Positions 1 to 11,107 are shown, counted from the first letter of the stretch. The stretch: DNA of 64,000 nucleotides from Tigriopus japonicus (GCA_010645155.1 JAAGOF010000329.1:7126-71125); one strand, 5' to 3'. A program made the numbers and translations. The notes: generated from the letters alone by a model not told the origin.

Positions 1-1
1 G

Positions 2-481
2 CTTAACGGCAACAAGGCCAACCGCAAAGTCTTAAGACCATGCACGACTCCGGAAAAATCGGAGACGTCTGCCACGAGAATTATCAAGGCCGCCGGCTTC
101 AAAGTCTCTTGCAACTTTGGAGAGTGGGCCCAAGCAGAGGAGGAAGGTGGTCCTGACGTAAGGCTGGGCACCCTTTCATACTGCACATGCATTCCAGAAT
201 CATCTCTCTGAAATCTGAGGGCCGGAGGCCTTTTGTCCCAAAGAATTATAGCCACCCCCTTCCCTTGACCCCAACTTTTAAACCCCGTGGACTTTTAGTT
301 TTGGTCGGCTGTGGAAGGCGTGACCAATTCCAGGAGGCACCCCAACATCCAAGTCCTAAAGGCCATACTAGAAAAACACAAGGGAACAGTCTTGGAAGCC
401 TCCAAGGTCAATCAAATGTGTGCAATGGTCAGGGACAGAATTGCCAACGTCTTGGTCACTAACGGAGAGCACTTCATGTAG
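2..481 (+). CDS. 3' end of an unidentified host gene (two exons)
   Basis: Two in-frame blocks join across a canonical intron. Exon 2-157 (52 codons, open at the window edge) ends at GAC followed by donor gtaagg. Exon 299-481 follows acceptor cttttag and starts in phase 0 with Phe-Trp, ending at TAG 479-481 after 60 codons. The intervening 158-297 region is stop-interrupted in this frame. The last exon is basic and helical-looking (KAILEKHKGTVLEASK, MVRDRIANVLV). A poly(A) signal AATAAA follows at 521-526. I do not recognise the family. The splice phase match and downstream poly(A) signal make a real gene end likely; a domesticated element cannot be excluded. Confidence 0.6.
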
Positions 482-520
482 TTTTATAATATAAAAATAC
501 CTTGATATTCTACCAATTAT

Positions 521-526
521 AATAAA
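521..526 (+). terminator. Poly(A) signal AATAAA of the first gene
   Basis: AATAAA lies 40 bp after the stop codon of the two-exon gene end, a normal position for a short 3' UTR. Confidence 0.55.
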
Positions 527-639
527 ATATACCATTTTTGACAATGGCAGACTTTGTTCTTTCCGATGGTGTCAATTAAACTTTTATCACATCACTACTA
601 AAAGAGCTACAGACCTTCAAAGCGGAATCGCATTTATGG

Positions 640-1398
640 CTGACCCTGTATATCATGTCAAGCCAAGTGTTCCTCTAGGCTAGAATTTGGGTCTGCTCCT
701 GTTCATCCACTTCATTGCTCCTTTTCTGAAGTTTGGTACAAACACAAGTAAATCATCATATGCTGATGACCAACCTGTGTCAATTGCTTCCAAAATGTAA
801 TTAACTACAATGACATTGGTCTCAAAAGTAACTAATTACAATTACAATTTTTTTCAAATGTATAGGGAGAAACTCCAGAAGTTAGGGCTCTACAGAACTC
901 AGAGAAGGTATGAAAGGTATCTGATTTTGTATGTCTTCAAGAGCTCTGTCCTAACCCAGGATTCAAGGTTATCTGTAGCGATCGTAGAGGTTTCACTTGT
1001 ACACTGAGAGCGTCTCCAAATCCCAAGGAATCCAAACTGGTTCGAACAACGAAGTCCTGCTCTATTCTTTATCGGGCTCCTTCATTGTTCAATTTGTTGC
1101 CCATTAGTCTTCGTTGGGAATATGTAGGAGCTAATCCTCGAATAGCATTTAAGGCAGGATTGGACAAATTTTAAATTCTTTTCATGACCAACCCACTATT
1201 GAAGGGTTGTCCAGATCTACAGAAACTCGTTGGTAGACCAAATATCATATGAACATTAATTTCATTAATGGTTGCCTTCCATTTACTGATTGACTTTCTT
1301 TACATGGTTTTGCACGTTTTAATTTGCTCTTTTATGCTCCTCTCCAGAAGTGTAGTGCAAAAGTCAGTATTTCATCATATGCTGATTATGAGTGATGA
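640..1398 (+). pseudogene. Degenerate CR1-like LINE fragments (RT and ORF2 C-terminus)
   Basis: Around 655-770 is a broken reverse-transcriptase core: a VPxGxxLGxLLF-like stretch and SSYADD. From about 860 to 1173 runs the ORF2 C-terminal tail typical of CR1-like elements (QRRYERYLILYVFK, then NPGFKVICSDRRG, then SLFNLLP), ending in TAA at about 1173. A frameshift near 945 separates the two halves of the tail, so it is dead. A second YAD motif copy lies at about 1345-1395. At 795-850 sits a short AT-rich repeat also present near 32690-32750. Family recognition rests on motif order only. Confidence 0.6.
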
Positions 1399-1399
1399 C

Positions 1400-2215
1400 T
1401 AGGGCTGAATATTTTAGGTTTTACCTAATACCTAAAACGCCTATTTTTGGCAATTTTACCTAAAACTAAGTTTTCAACCTACTATTAACTTTTTTCTCGC
1501 CTTTTTTGGCAATTTTTACCTAAAACTAAGTTTTCAAACTAACAATAACTTTTTTTCGTATCCTAAAGTCATTTGCACAATGAGGTTCCTTACCCCAGTG
1601 TCTTTAAAAAACACAAAAGTAACGGAAGAAAGAAGAGATGTGGGCGTCACAATATTTTTCATCCCATCAACATGCCGAATCAGCGTTTCCAGGTGGTTTC
1701 AGGCCGACTATGCCAAAAGTTGTTTGAAATACTGCAAATTAGGGGGTGCTCACTGCCATTTTTGAAGTCACATAACGCCACATTCTGCCATCTTTGAGCG
1801 GAAATTTTCTCGTTTGCAATCATTTCATCTCCTTTTTTAGGGTGCAAATTTTCGATTTCTTTTTTAAGTCGAACAATTTTAATCTGCTTTTTTAGGCCGA
1901 CAATTTTCGATTTCGTTTGTTTGGTCGATTTTTTTTGCCTGCCCTTCCACTTTCTGCCATATTCTGCCACTTAAAAATTTCACTGTCGAAAACTTCTTTG
2001 CTGCCATTTTCTGCCACTTTCCCCCACTGCCAAAAAAAAATTTCACTGTCTCTGTCTCTGCCAGGGATGGCAAATTTTGGCTTTTACTGAATTTCTGCCA
2101 TTTTCTGCCACTTGGTGGCAGAAAGTGGCAGAAAATGGCAGATAGTGGCAGAAAATGGCAGAAAATGGCAGAAAATGGTAGAAAATGGCCGCTAATGGAC
2201 AAAATTACGCATAGA
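1400..2215 (+). mobile_element. MITE A, left part (Tc1/mariner-type ends)
   Basis: It begins at a TA dinucleotide (1400-1401) followed by GGGCTGAATATTTTAGG, identical to the ends of the intact copy at 30058-30949. The next about 350 bp align in inverted orientation with the right half of that copy, including the ACCCCAGTGTCTTT block. The inner part (1970-2180) is rich in TGCCATTTTC/GGCAGAAAATGG units on both strands. No right end follows here; the missing half lies at 4090-4316, so the element was split by later insertions. Confidence 0.65.
2095..2182. repeat. Simple tandem array of GGCAGAAAATGG-type units
   Basis: About eight 10-11 bp units (tggcagaaaa) run from 2118 to 2180, preceded by inverted units (ttctgccatt) at 2095-2115, so the block can fold back on itself. 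Similar units reappear at 4125-4200 in the right half of MITE A. Confidence 0.7.
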
Positions 2216-2328
2216 CTGATGATCAACTACAAATTTGGATTTGTAGAATGAGATTTAAAGAATAAAATGTAATTAAAGTTTACACAAATACTTAGGAGTA
2301 CACAATGGCTACTTGTGTACTAAAAAGT

Positions 2329-2967
2329 GTTTGCTCAAATGCCAAGACTTTTAATTGCATTTTCCGATATTAGAGTATCATAAGGAAAATATTTTGTGAA
2401 AGTGTACGTTTTTTATCAGCCAAAACAACTATATTAAATCCCTTCATACCACTAAAACAAAAAGATATTCCAAAATCTTAGTAATATATATTGAAAAATC
2501 CTTAGTCATGAATTGAAGCAAAATTTCATGAACATATATGGTGCAGATAAGAAGCTATCACTACTTTAAACCAAGGGCATGCAAACTTATTTAGCAATGG
2601 GGCAAATTGGCCGGACCTTTGGCGCTCGCGGTCCACACCATCCAAAACGGCAAATAATTTCTAGTATAAAATTCACGGGCTATGCCAAAATCATGCAGCA
2701 GGCCACAGTCTATTGATAATAACAGATCCTCTCGCGGGCCACGCAAAATCAGCCCGCGGGCCACATTTGGCCCGCGGGCGATTTCATAACTAAGGACCCT
2801 TTGAATGTCTATTAACATGGTTTTGGAATAATTGTTCATTTTAGTGGTTTTAAGTCATTTGATATAGTTATTTGACCTTATGAAAGATGTACACCTTCAC
2901 AAAATATTTTTCTTATGATACCCTGATATCGAAAAACGCCATTTGAAGTCTTGGCATTTGAGCAAAC
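2329..2967. mobile_element. Non-autonomous DNA element with about 90-bp terminal inverted repeats
   Basis: The left arm starting GTTTGCTCAAATGCCAAGAC at 2329 matches, in reverse complement, the right arm ending at 2967. Similarity covers about 90-100 bp (2329-2430 and 2875-2967), including shared TATCATAAG and AAATATTTTGTGAA blocks. No clear target duplication is visible. The interior holds a remnant of another element. It sits in the gap between the two halves of MITE A. Superfamily unknown. Confidence 0.6.
2584..2790. mobile_element. Remnant of an hAT-like MITE (GC-rich GCGGGCCACA type)
   Basis: A GC-rich island with GCGGGCCAC and TTTGGCCCGCGGGC inside an AT-rich surrounding, preceded by CATGCAAACTTATTTAG. 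This organisation is common in hAT MITEs. No matching right terminus or 8-bp duplication is seen, so it is degraded. Confidence 0.35.
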
Positions 2968-4089
2968 CCATAACCAGAAACTTTGAACACCGTGAGTAAC
3001 AACCTTTACCTCAAAACTAAATATAAACATCATTGTTGATGCTAAAATAACTAGAAATACACATTTTATTTGAAAACACGTCTTTTCATAAGATATTCCT
3101 TGGTTAAAAATCCGTCATTCCTTTGATGTGCCATATAGTGATAATAATTCGGGATGAAATAAGAACTTCTATTGAAGTTATGACGAAAGTTTATGTGAAT
3201 TAAAGAAAAGCTCTTATGATATACTTTGTCATATTTCAAATTGTCCAAAGTCACTAAAATATTAGATAGTGTTGAAAAGGGATCTCAGAATAAGATTATC
3301 CCTACTTTCTAGAATGCTTGATGTTTTCAAATAGTTTGTTAATTGATAACGTAATTAATTAAACGAATTCATAAATGAATTATGCCCCAGGAAGCAATTG
3401 TTGAAATTTTTTGTAATGTATTATTAATACTCATTAAATATTAAAAAGAAAACGATAATGACTTTTTTGGGATTAGATTTCAAATTTTGTTTATTTGGTT
3501 TTATAGTAATTCATTTTAAACTAATTCAGTTCATAGCAAGCAAGCATCTTCAAATCAGACATTGATGAAACGTAATGTTAAGTCGTAATTCATACATCAA
3601 ACATATTGCAATTGTAAAAGTTAAGAAAGTCAGTGTTTAATTTCATTTTATATTTGAGTAAACAAACTTGACTTGAAAATAACACGTACTTTTTACTTCA
3701 AATGAATTTTGTAAGACTGTGTTGTTTAATTGGATTTTGAAATACAGAACTTAGACCTTAGTATTTAAATTTTGAAAAAAAATGCATTTGAGATATTTTA
3801 ACATTTTAGAAACCTACCATTCTAAACTATAGTGTTCAAATAGTGACAGATAATGGCGCATAATAGAATTAAATCGCATTTAAGGTTTAACTATCGGCAC
3901 ATATTTAAGACAAAATAAGAGTGCTTGATTTGGCCACCCTGGCTTCAGGGGAAATTAAAAAAAGAATCGAGGAGATCGATTTCAAGAACTTGTATCTTCT
4001 TTCTTCGATGCAATGAGCTTTTGGAGGGATGGTAAGGCCATAGTAAGACATCAAAAGTGCCAAGTTTTGTCTCTTTAAGTATTGAATAT
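2968..4089. other. AT-rich stretch with no recognised gene
   Basis: Short open frames only, no convincing domains or splice-bounded coding blocks. It lies between an inverted-repeat element and the right half of MITE A. Confidence 0.6.
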
Positions 4090-4316
4090 ATTGACTTATA
4101 CGAGTTTCCTGAAAAAATAATTTCTGCCATTTTCTGCCACTTGTTTCGCATAAATAAAGGCCATTTTCTGCCACCATTTTCTGCCAGGTGGCAGAAAGTG
4201 GCTTTTATTCAAATGCCATCACTGGTCTCTGCTCAACAGTTTTTACTCTTGCAAAGAGTAAACTGCTGTAAAGCAATTTATAAAGAGCTAAATTTGGTCT
4301 GAAAAGCCTCTGAAAA
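4090..4316 (+). mobile_element. MITE A, right part
   Basis: The block TTTTACTCTTGCAAAGAGTA and the following CTAAATTTGGTCTGAA match, in reverse orientation, positions about 30175-30260 of the intact copy. TGCCATTTTC units precede it. Similarity stops near 4316, so the expected terminal 130 bp and TA end are lost. Confidence 0.55.
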
Positions 4317-4336
4317 AGATGAAATAAAATATTACC

Positions 4337-4908
4337 TACACGGTGCGCCACTTAAAATCGGACAGAGGTTCGATAAAGGCCAGGCTAGCAATGCCAATTT
4401 CAATTTTAGCGTGAAGACCCCCAAATCCAGCTCATAGGCCAATCATTTGTTATTATTTTGAGGGGATTTGGAGACTTCTGCTGTTTTAGCAAGAAAAAAA
4501 GGCAACCAAGAAAGATGCTCGTAAAAAGATTGGTTATCCAGGGCTGGTCTATAAGGACTATTGTGTCAAGGTTTATTCAGATCTTAATCCAAGAACTTTA
4601 CTTCTTGGGCCATTCTGGAGAAGAAGGTGGGGTGTAAAGGCTTAACTTTTTTGGCTTCCTTGGCTGCCGCCTTTTAAGCTGCATGGACTAAAATTCCAGC
4701 AAAGCAGGTGCGGATCATTTGCTCATGTGCAAAGTGGAGATCCAAGACCTTGGTTAAAAGCAAGGGCCTCTGTGTCGAATAACTTGGAAATAGATCAGTT
4801 AAATAAAGTTGCAATCAACATCTTTTGTAACAAGGGTTTTTGATTCGACGGCTCAGTTCCCTCAAATTATCAATTATTCATGTCCGGTTTTAAGTGATGC
4901 ACCCTGTA
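4337..4908 (+). mobile_element. Degenerate Tc1/mariner element
   Basis: TA dinucleotides flank inverted ends: left CACGGTGCGCCACTTAAAA, right TTTTAAGTGATGCACCCTG. Inside (about 4575-4650, plus strand) frames read DLNP followed by a shifted TSWAILEKKVG, which resembles the SPDLNPxDYxxWxxLEKKV segment of mariner transposases. Most of the transposase is missing and the remaining frames are broken. The end similarity and TA flanks are seen directly; the family call is inferred from the motif. Confidence 0.55.
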
Positions 4909-4924
4909 AATACCATATTAAATA

Positions 4925-5190
4925 GGGGTGAGGCATGGCGTACTGCGTCGGTCTGTCATGCGGATAGCTGGGGTTCGATCCCGGCTGACTGCCACCAGAT
5001 ACGGCTTGGCCACACTTCCAGCATAGATATAGGCGCGAAGCGCCTAGATTCCCAACCTTGAAGGTCCATCTATTGACGGATATTTGAAATTCGGTACTGA
5101 GATGGACTTTTTTCCAAACTCAGTGAATCAGAACTCTAGCACAGACACACACAGATATGACAAACTGAGCTAAATGGGTGCTTTGTTTTG
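4925..5190 (+). mobile_element. tRNA-derived SINE (candidate)
   Basis: A tRNA-like head carries a B-box GGTTCGATCCC at about 4972-4982 and an A-box-like TGGCGTACTGCGTCGG at about 4936-4951, at roughly tRNA spacing and ending near GCCACCA. The non-tRNA body follows to about 5190. I could not fold a complete cloverleaf, so this is more likely a SINE than a functional tRNA gene. Confidence 0.45.
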
Positions 5191-6058
5191 AAGGAAAAGT
5201 CACAGTTTGTTGTTGTACTGCATTCAGTTACTGCTGAAAAACAAGTATGTCCAAACTAATTACTCAGAGCCATCTGCTTTTACAGCCACCAAACTTATTT
5301 CCACCTTCAAAATGATTTGATAAGATATTTCAAGACAATATCTTATTTCCAAACGAGGGGTTTGGCAGAAGGACTATTGTCATTTACATGTCAAATAATT
5401 GCATGCTAAGAGCAATTGTGTTTATTGCATAAATAAGCAATTAAAACCCCTAAGAAATATCAGAACTCAAATTTGGAATTTGTTTATATGTCTGCAACAT
5501 GTAATTTATCCCAATACAAACAAAGATTTTCATGTGTGGAGCAAGTAAATTTGGACATACTAAGCTGAAAACTGGAAAAGTGGAAATTCAACAAGTTTCC
5601 CCACATTCTGTGTCTTCAGCAAAAAGTAGTCTTTTAAGACCTGGTAGTATGTCGCATCTAGGGATATCTATGAACTTGAGATGTTGTGATCTTGCATGCA
5701 TTGTGACTGAAGTGTAAAGTAAAAAAAGCGTTTTGAAAAAATACACATCATATCATCATATTGAACTAGCTATATGTTTTCAAAAGCAAAAGAACATTGT
5801 CCTGTGTGTTTTAAAGCAATATATCTGTTGTGACGATTATCCGCTAATTGAATTCCCGATTTCCCAACAAAGACCTCAACGCAGAATATTAGCTAATTGA
5901 ACCGTCATGAAGAATAAAATGTTAATGTCAAAGAAACGAGAAAATAAAATGATCAGTCAGTAAGCAAGAATCGAAGTAAATATACAGTCCATTGAGATAG
6001 CGGGATTAAAGTCTCCAACAATATCATTTGAAGTCTTTAATTAATGGCTGGGCTTTTT
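5191..6058. other. No recognised gene
   Basis: AT-rich DNA with only short chance frames. A TGACG...GCTAATTGAA motif is imperfectly repeated in inverted and direct form at 5830-5910. Nothing else is supportable. Confidence 0.5.
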
Positions 6059-6172
6059 GTTTCCATCCACGATGTTCAATCCCGGAAATTTGTTCAACAT
6101 TCCTATCAAGTGGCCACACTGAAGGCTATCCCTTTATTCCTCGGTTGCTCCATGGACAGGGTTGCCGTTTAA
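6059..6172 (+). CDS. Possible exon of the host gene continuing to 10980
   Basis: A 37-codon open frame ending at TAA 6170-6172 reads HDVQSRKFVQHSYQ, then AIPLFLGCSMDRVAV, with coding-like composition. No clear AG acceptor precedes it. I group it with the next exon because of proximity and orientation only. It may be a degenerate exon. Confidence 0.3.
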   Translation, partial: VSIHDVQSRKFVQHSYQVATLKAIPLFLGCSMDRVAV

Positions 6173-6397
6173 AAAACAGTTTAGCAACTTGGACAAATTA
6201 ACCACCCAAAAAATTGTGATGTTGACGCACCATTTATAAATTCAATGCAAAGTGAAGTTCTCCGATATCTTTTATCTCCCCCGGAGGGGGGGGAGTCTTG
6301 GCCATGACTCCAAATGGATTGTTTGAATCGCCATGCAAGTGAAGATCGCTCTAATTTCCTAACAAAATGATATCCTGGACGAAATCATGTCCTTGTG

Positions 6398-7580
6398 CAA
6401 GAAGCACGGAAATCATGGAGTGGGCGGCTATTTTCACTATTTTCATTACTGTGAGGTTGATGAAGTAGTAAATCTTCCTAAAATGATATCTTTGATTGGG
6501 CAATTGAGGCAAAATCCAACCCTAGCCACCAAAGAGATCGACAAAGGGGACGTTATGAAGCCCAGAAGTACGCAAAAAATGTAGTTCTAGTAACAGGGCG
6601 GCTTCATCAAAGCCATGGAACAGAGCAACACGAGATCCTCCTTGAGTTCATTAAGACCTTCCTCAAAACACATGATGAGGGCGATCATGTTCTTGATTTT
6701 ACTGATCTGATGAAATGTGCTCAATGTTTTGATTTGGGTTCAAGCCTTGGTTGCCAGGGTTGTCCATATCATGGGCTGAAAATCTAAAAAGAATAACCAC
6801 TGGTCCTTCCGCGGGTTCTACCCTTTGACTGCATTCGAGAAGCTCTGATTAGCCCCCATAAAGTGAGGCCAAGACAAAACACTAGGCGAGTCAAGAATCA
6901 CTGAACTTCTCTGGACTGGGAGGCTAACGAGAGGAATCGTGATTTCCATTAGGAGCACTTCAATTACGTTCTTTTGCAAACGAGACCTTGGGCATTTGTT
7001 GACAATAATACATATTTCAATTTTCAGCTCAATCGAACGTCGGAGTCAAAAGTTATGCTCACTCAAAGTTCAGTGCAAACCCTACCAAGAATAAATGAAC
7101 TAGCACTTTTCTGGTAATTGATTTACCCAAGAAGCACGGAAATCATGGAGTGGGAGGCTAGCAATGAGAATTATGATTTCCAGCAGAAACGAACTATTAG
7201 CGTTTTTCTGCAAATGAGACCTGGCTTGCATTGAGAAGAACACGTATTTCAAATTTCAGCCCAATCGAATGCCGTAGTGAAAAGTTATGCCTTCTTAAAC
7301 TTATGTACTGAAGAGAGCATAGAATGAAAGAATTCGCCCTGTTGTGGTAAAACGATTACCACAAAAGGGCTGCTAGTTCATTCATTCTTGGTAGGATTTG
7401 CACTGAACTTTGAGTGAGCATAACTTTTGTCTCCAACGTTCGATTGAGCTGTAAATTGAAATACGTACTCTTGTCAACATTTACAAGGTCTCATTTGCAG
7501 AAGAACGTAATTGAATTGTTCTTACTGGAAATCATTATTCTCATTGTTAGCCTCCCACTCCATGATTCCAGTGCTTCTTG
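6398..7580. mobile_element. Inverted-repeat element with 7-bp target duplication, containing a gene-like fragment
   Basis: Both ends carry CAAGAAGCACGGAAATC (inverted on the right, one change) and are flanked by CCTTGTG at 6391-6397 and 7581-7587. The left terminal repeat (6398-6430) is followed by 470 bp of unrelated gene-like sequence, then a partial arm (6905-7115). A complete palindromic copy (7132-7580) follows, equivalent to the 450-bp element at 18974-19423. It looks like a composite formed by recombination between copies. Superfamily uncertain; a 7-bp duplication is unusual. Confidence 0.65.
6482..6787 (+). pseudogene. Gene-like fragment inside the composite element
   Basis: A 101-codon open stretch ending at TAA 6785-6787 has coding-like composition: KNVVLVTGRLHQSHGTEQHE, then FIKTFLKTHDEG, then CAQCFDLGSSLGCQGC with four cysteines. 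A different frame upstream (6387-6584) also looks coding (PKMISLIGQLRQNPTLATK), suggesting a frameshift. No family is recognised. Because it lies between the element ends and their duplications, it travelled with or was captured by the element. Confidence 0.35.
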
Positions 7581-7756
7581 CCTTGTGCCATTGTTGTCGA
7601 CATCACTCGGGCTCTCTCAAAGTCCAAATCGCTCATCCGCACGTTTTGATATCGCACAATGGAGCCAATCTCCTGATCCAACGTTTAAACCTTCCCTTGT
7701 TCAGTGATGGAACCACTGGCCCCCATTTGCAGGAAGTACTTGTGATGTCAGATTTG

Positions 7757-8606
7757 GTAAGCTATGAAAAAGCTACCAAACCCCCAGATTTTAAAAAGTG
7801 TTTTTGTCAATGTTGCATTATTGTATGTTTAAATGTTCAGCCTTATACAGAAGAACACATGTCTGGGCTTCATCATTTGATCTTAGAGCCAAATTTGAAA
7901 ACATAACTAGGAGTTGCAATACAGGCGAAGTTGGGATTTGTTCTAAATGTTTTTATTTGAAAATATTTTTTGATGTACTTCACAATGATGTATCAATTAT
8001 ATTGCGGCCAAATTGTATGTATTTTATTATTGCACCAAAGCTTTTAAACCCTTAGAGTTGGCGATAGCTCCCTCCATACAACAGAAATGCGTGGAATTAT
8101 TTAAGCCTTAATAAGCCATTGCACAAAAGCCATCTAGTTGATTAATATATCAGTTTTCTTTAAAATGGACTACAGACAACACCTGCGAGGGTTGAGTGAC
8201 AAAATTCGACGTCTGAAAACAACCCATCTTGTTGAAAAATTGGGGAAAGCCAAGGTTCAGAGTTCTTTACATGAAGACAATTGCAAAGTTCCCAAAGGGA
8301 AAAGATATACATGAAAAATTCTTGTAGTTATCTTGCATTTGTTGGGCTTACCTCAAATTGCCTTAAGCTCTAACGTCGAAATGTTTTTCCCACGATATAC
8401 ATTTCTACAACGTGTTTTTTTGCCCTACGCCATAAAATCACAACCCGGATGAAAAGAAATTTGAAAGACATTGTAACAATTAATAAATCCTGCTGAAGTT
8501 TCTGGACATTGTATGCAACGTTTGGCAGGCTTCTCAACACAATACCATATTTATGGGATTTCACAAGACGAACTGCAAAACCATGTTGATGTCTTTCTTT
8601 TTGCAG
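7757..8606. other. Presumed intronic DNA
   Basis: Lies between the donor at 7757 and the acceptor TTTCTTTTTGCAG ending at 8606. No further exon could be supported. Confidence 0.4.
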
Positions 8607-10980
8607 TGAACTTTAGGTTCCAGATTCAAAATGCCCTTGACGGGAATCCCATGAGCGGAGTTCAGGTCTCGTTTCAATCCGATGTCTCTGATGAAGTGAT
8701 GCAACAAATTACAGACGACAGTGGGCACGTAAGCTTCCCCGGGACAATGATCAGCCGAGAGGGGACAATTTCACTCGAACAGGACGGTTTTTTCACCATT
8801 CAAAATTTGGATGTCTCCTTGGATTCTGTCCAATCAGATGTTGCAACGGTTTTGTCTATGTCTCCTACTTTTATGGTCAATAACTAATGTTAAATTTAAA
8901 TCTCTTTTAAAAAGTGATGGCTTCTTATTCCCTTATAGAATGGTGAAAGTAAACGTGCAGTTTTAAACTGGGGCAATGACAATGATGATCTAGATCTCCG
9001 TGTGGCTCAACTCCTACCAGGGGATGGTCAATGCACTGTATCTGAGTTTCAAAATTGTGGAGATGTAAGATTTGACCGCTCTGTCTCTGTGAGTGAAACT
9101 TGGTAGGATTCATTTGTGGGAGTTTATAAAACTTTCAATGCTTTAAAGAACGGACAAAATGGCGCCGAAGTAATTACATGGAGTGCGGAGGATGATTTGA
9201 ACTATGCCATCATTGTGCATAATCTTGTTGGTCCGTCCCAATTGATCAAATCAAACGCCATAGTATTGCTTTACGGCAACGATGGGTCTGCTAAATCACT
9301 TAATGTTCCCCAGGAGGAAACGCCCTTTCGAAGCAGGTAAGAGCTGAGATAATTTGATTATCAAGTCACTTGGCATGCTCTCGTTTTATTAAAGTTCTGT
9401 TACTTTATTGATCTGGACTCACTGATGGTAAATAAATGGGCATTTCAGTCTTGGACACTTTTGTCTACCCTGAAATATCGTAAGTTTTACATTATTAATC
9501 TTAGGGGAAAAATGAGCCATTTTTATATTAGATTATTAAATTGAATTGCTTCGTAAATCAACTTATTGCAAACCCATCAGCGACACTTCATATTTTAACG
9601 CCCACACCTTTCTGACAAAAACTCAAGTTATGGCAATTCGACATGTATTCTGTGATCAAAGCAAATTTAACCGAACAATAATGGACCAATAAATTATAGG
9701 TTCGTGGTTACTGGACGTGAAGATTTTAGGGAGAAAGTGTTTGGCAAAAGGAAAAAGGATAAATAACACAAAACACATTTTTTGGTTGCCGTAACACGTT
9801 GCAATTAATTTGACAAAAATTACAAAAAGTTGTCATTTTGACCTAAATGTGTCCTTTTTGTGTAAGAATGTCAAAACTGGCGACTCATATATCACTTGTA
9901 TGAAATGTGGCAAAATTTTCAAACAATTCTCATTCACAAATTTTAATTTAATACGAAGTTGAAAGGTTTAATTAAATATCTTGTGAATATTATTCATTAG
10001 TTTCAAAACGTAAGGGATGGATGAAATGAAAATTTAACATTCAGCTTTGCGGTTCAGATTCATGAAATGTGTTTTGATAAACTCCATTCTTATTTTCTCG
10101 CGCAAAAAAGGTGCAAAAAATGCAAGTTTGTTGTTAATTCAGAAATTTCAAAATTAGTGACCAATTTTTGGGCCATTGAAGTGCTCGTAAAAGATTAAAA
10201 ACCAACTTTCCGGCTCACAATTTATTGCAAAATATATAAAGTTATATTGTCAGTGCTATATTGCCATTGTTGAGTACCAACAATTACGAGAAGAAAAGCT
10301 AATAGTATGTAGGAGGATACACAGGCTCAGGTTTGACAAAGTTTTCTTAAATATTAGGCAAATGTTGTGTTGAATTTGTTTTTTTTACTTTGTAAAAAAG
10401 TAATTATACATTCCTTTTTTTACAAAGTGTTAGTTTTACAAAACATCAAACTAAATGTGTTCACAAAGCTCGTGTCAAATAAAATTTGGCTAAAAAATGC
10501 CGTTTTCGTAAAGTTTCACAATTTTAGATAAAAACCTAAACCTTACAGTTGCTATCAGTTGTAATTGATCTTGAACCGAGTCAAGCCAATAATGACACAC
10601 GTCTAGGAACTTTCAGTTTTGGTCAAAAGCCCTTTCAGTTCATAACTAATTATTTCTGGGCTCCTGATTGGCAAATCTTAAGGCATCATTTTGATGTGTC
10701 ATTTTCACAATCTTTAAAATGTCTATCTTTTGTAACTTTTTTGCTCTCTTCGATTTCCAATCTTTTGCCTATTTTTTGGCTTTGTTGTTGTGGATTATAT
10801 TTAAAAACTGCATCAGTTTTGTGATTTCGAACATACTTCATTCTTGGTATCATTCTAAATGTCAGGCTTTGGATCGTGGGATGTGTGGATGGCACCGGAG
10901 GAATTCAATCATTCAGAGGAATCAATCAATTTGCCGCATCGTATTTTGACCTAGACTTATCCACTTGCTCTACGTTCTGA
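8607..10980 (+). CDS. Host protein with carboxypeptidase-regulatory-like segment and YfaP/DUF2135-like domain
   Basis: Three exons: 8607-8875, 8939-9336 and 10866-10980. Exon 1 follows acceptor TTTTTGCAG and encodes a Cna-B/carboxypeptidase-regulatory-like strand pattern (GNPMSGVQVSF, TDDSGHVSFPG). Exon 2 opens with ESKRAVLNWGNDNDDLDLRV, matching the LxWGxxPxDLDxH signature of YfaP-like domains, and contains GQNGAEVITW. Exon 3 supplies LWIVGCVDGTGGIQSFRGIN, the usual end of this family. The exon 2/3 junction (AG|G, phase 2) restores the frame exactly. Intron 1 is 63 bp with a weak donor (gtcaat); intron 2 is 1.5 kb. An in-frame TAG at 9104-9106 interrupts exon 2, so this copy may be a pseudogene. 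The 5' end is not defined. Confidence 0.55.
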
Positions 10981-11107
10981 TTGCTCAACTCTGGCGAACG
11001 AAAATGAAGGAACTTGCTAGGCCTCATGGAAGTTCATGGAAATGGGTATAAAAACGAACTTGACATGAAATGAATTGCATCTTTGTTAGCACGATTTGAC
11101 AGAAGAA

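Larger units (their letters stand above)
6362..7756 (+). pseudogene. Host exon split by a 1.2 kb element
   Basis: Removing 6398-7580 and one copy of the CCTTGTG duplication joins 6362-6397 to 7588-7756 in one frame. The product includes DILDEIMSLCHCCRHHSGSL and continues through LPLFSDGTTGPHLQEVLV to a donor gtaagc at 7757. The 1190-bp insertion changes the frame, so the exon is disrupted in this haplotype. The family is not recognised. The acceptor is not evident, and phase does not match directly to the exon at 8607, so an intermediate exon may be missing. Confidence 0.45.

Noticed and set aside
1680..2226. Minus-strand ORFs of 96 and 115 codons
   Set aside because: They consist of translated GGCAGAAAATGG-type repeats and MITE sequence.
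4933..5002. Functional tRNA gene
   Set aside because: B-box is good, but acceptor and anticodon stems do not pair convincingly; treated as SINE head.
9104..9150. A 46-bp intron removing the in-frame TAG of the YfaP-like gene
   Set aside because: Splicing from GTAGGA to the nearest AG gives a new in-frame stop at the junction.
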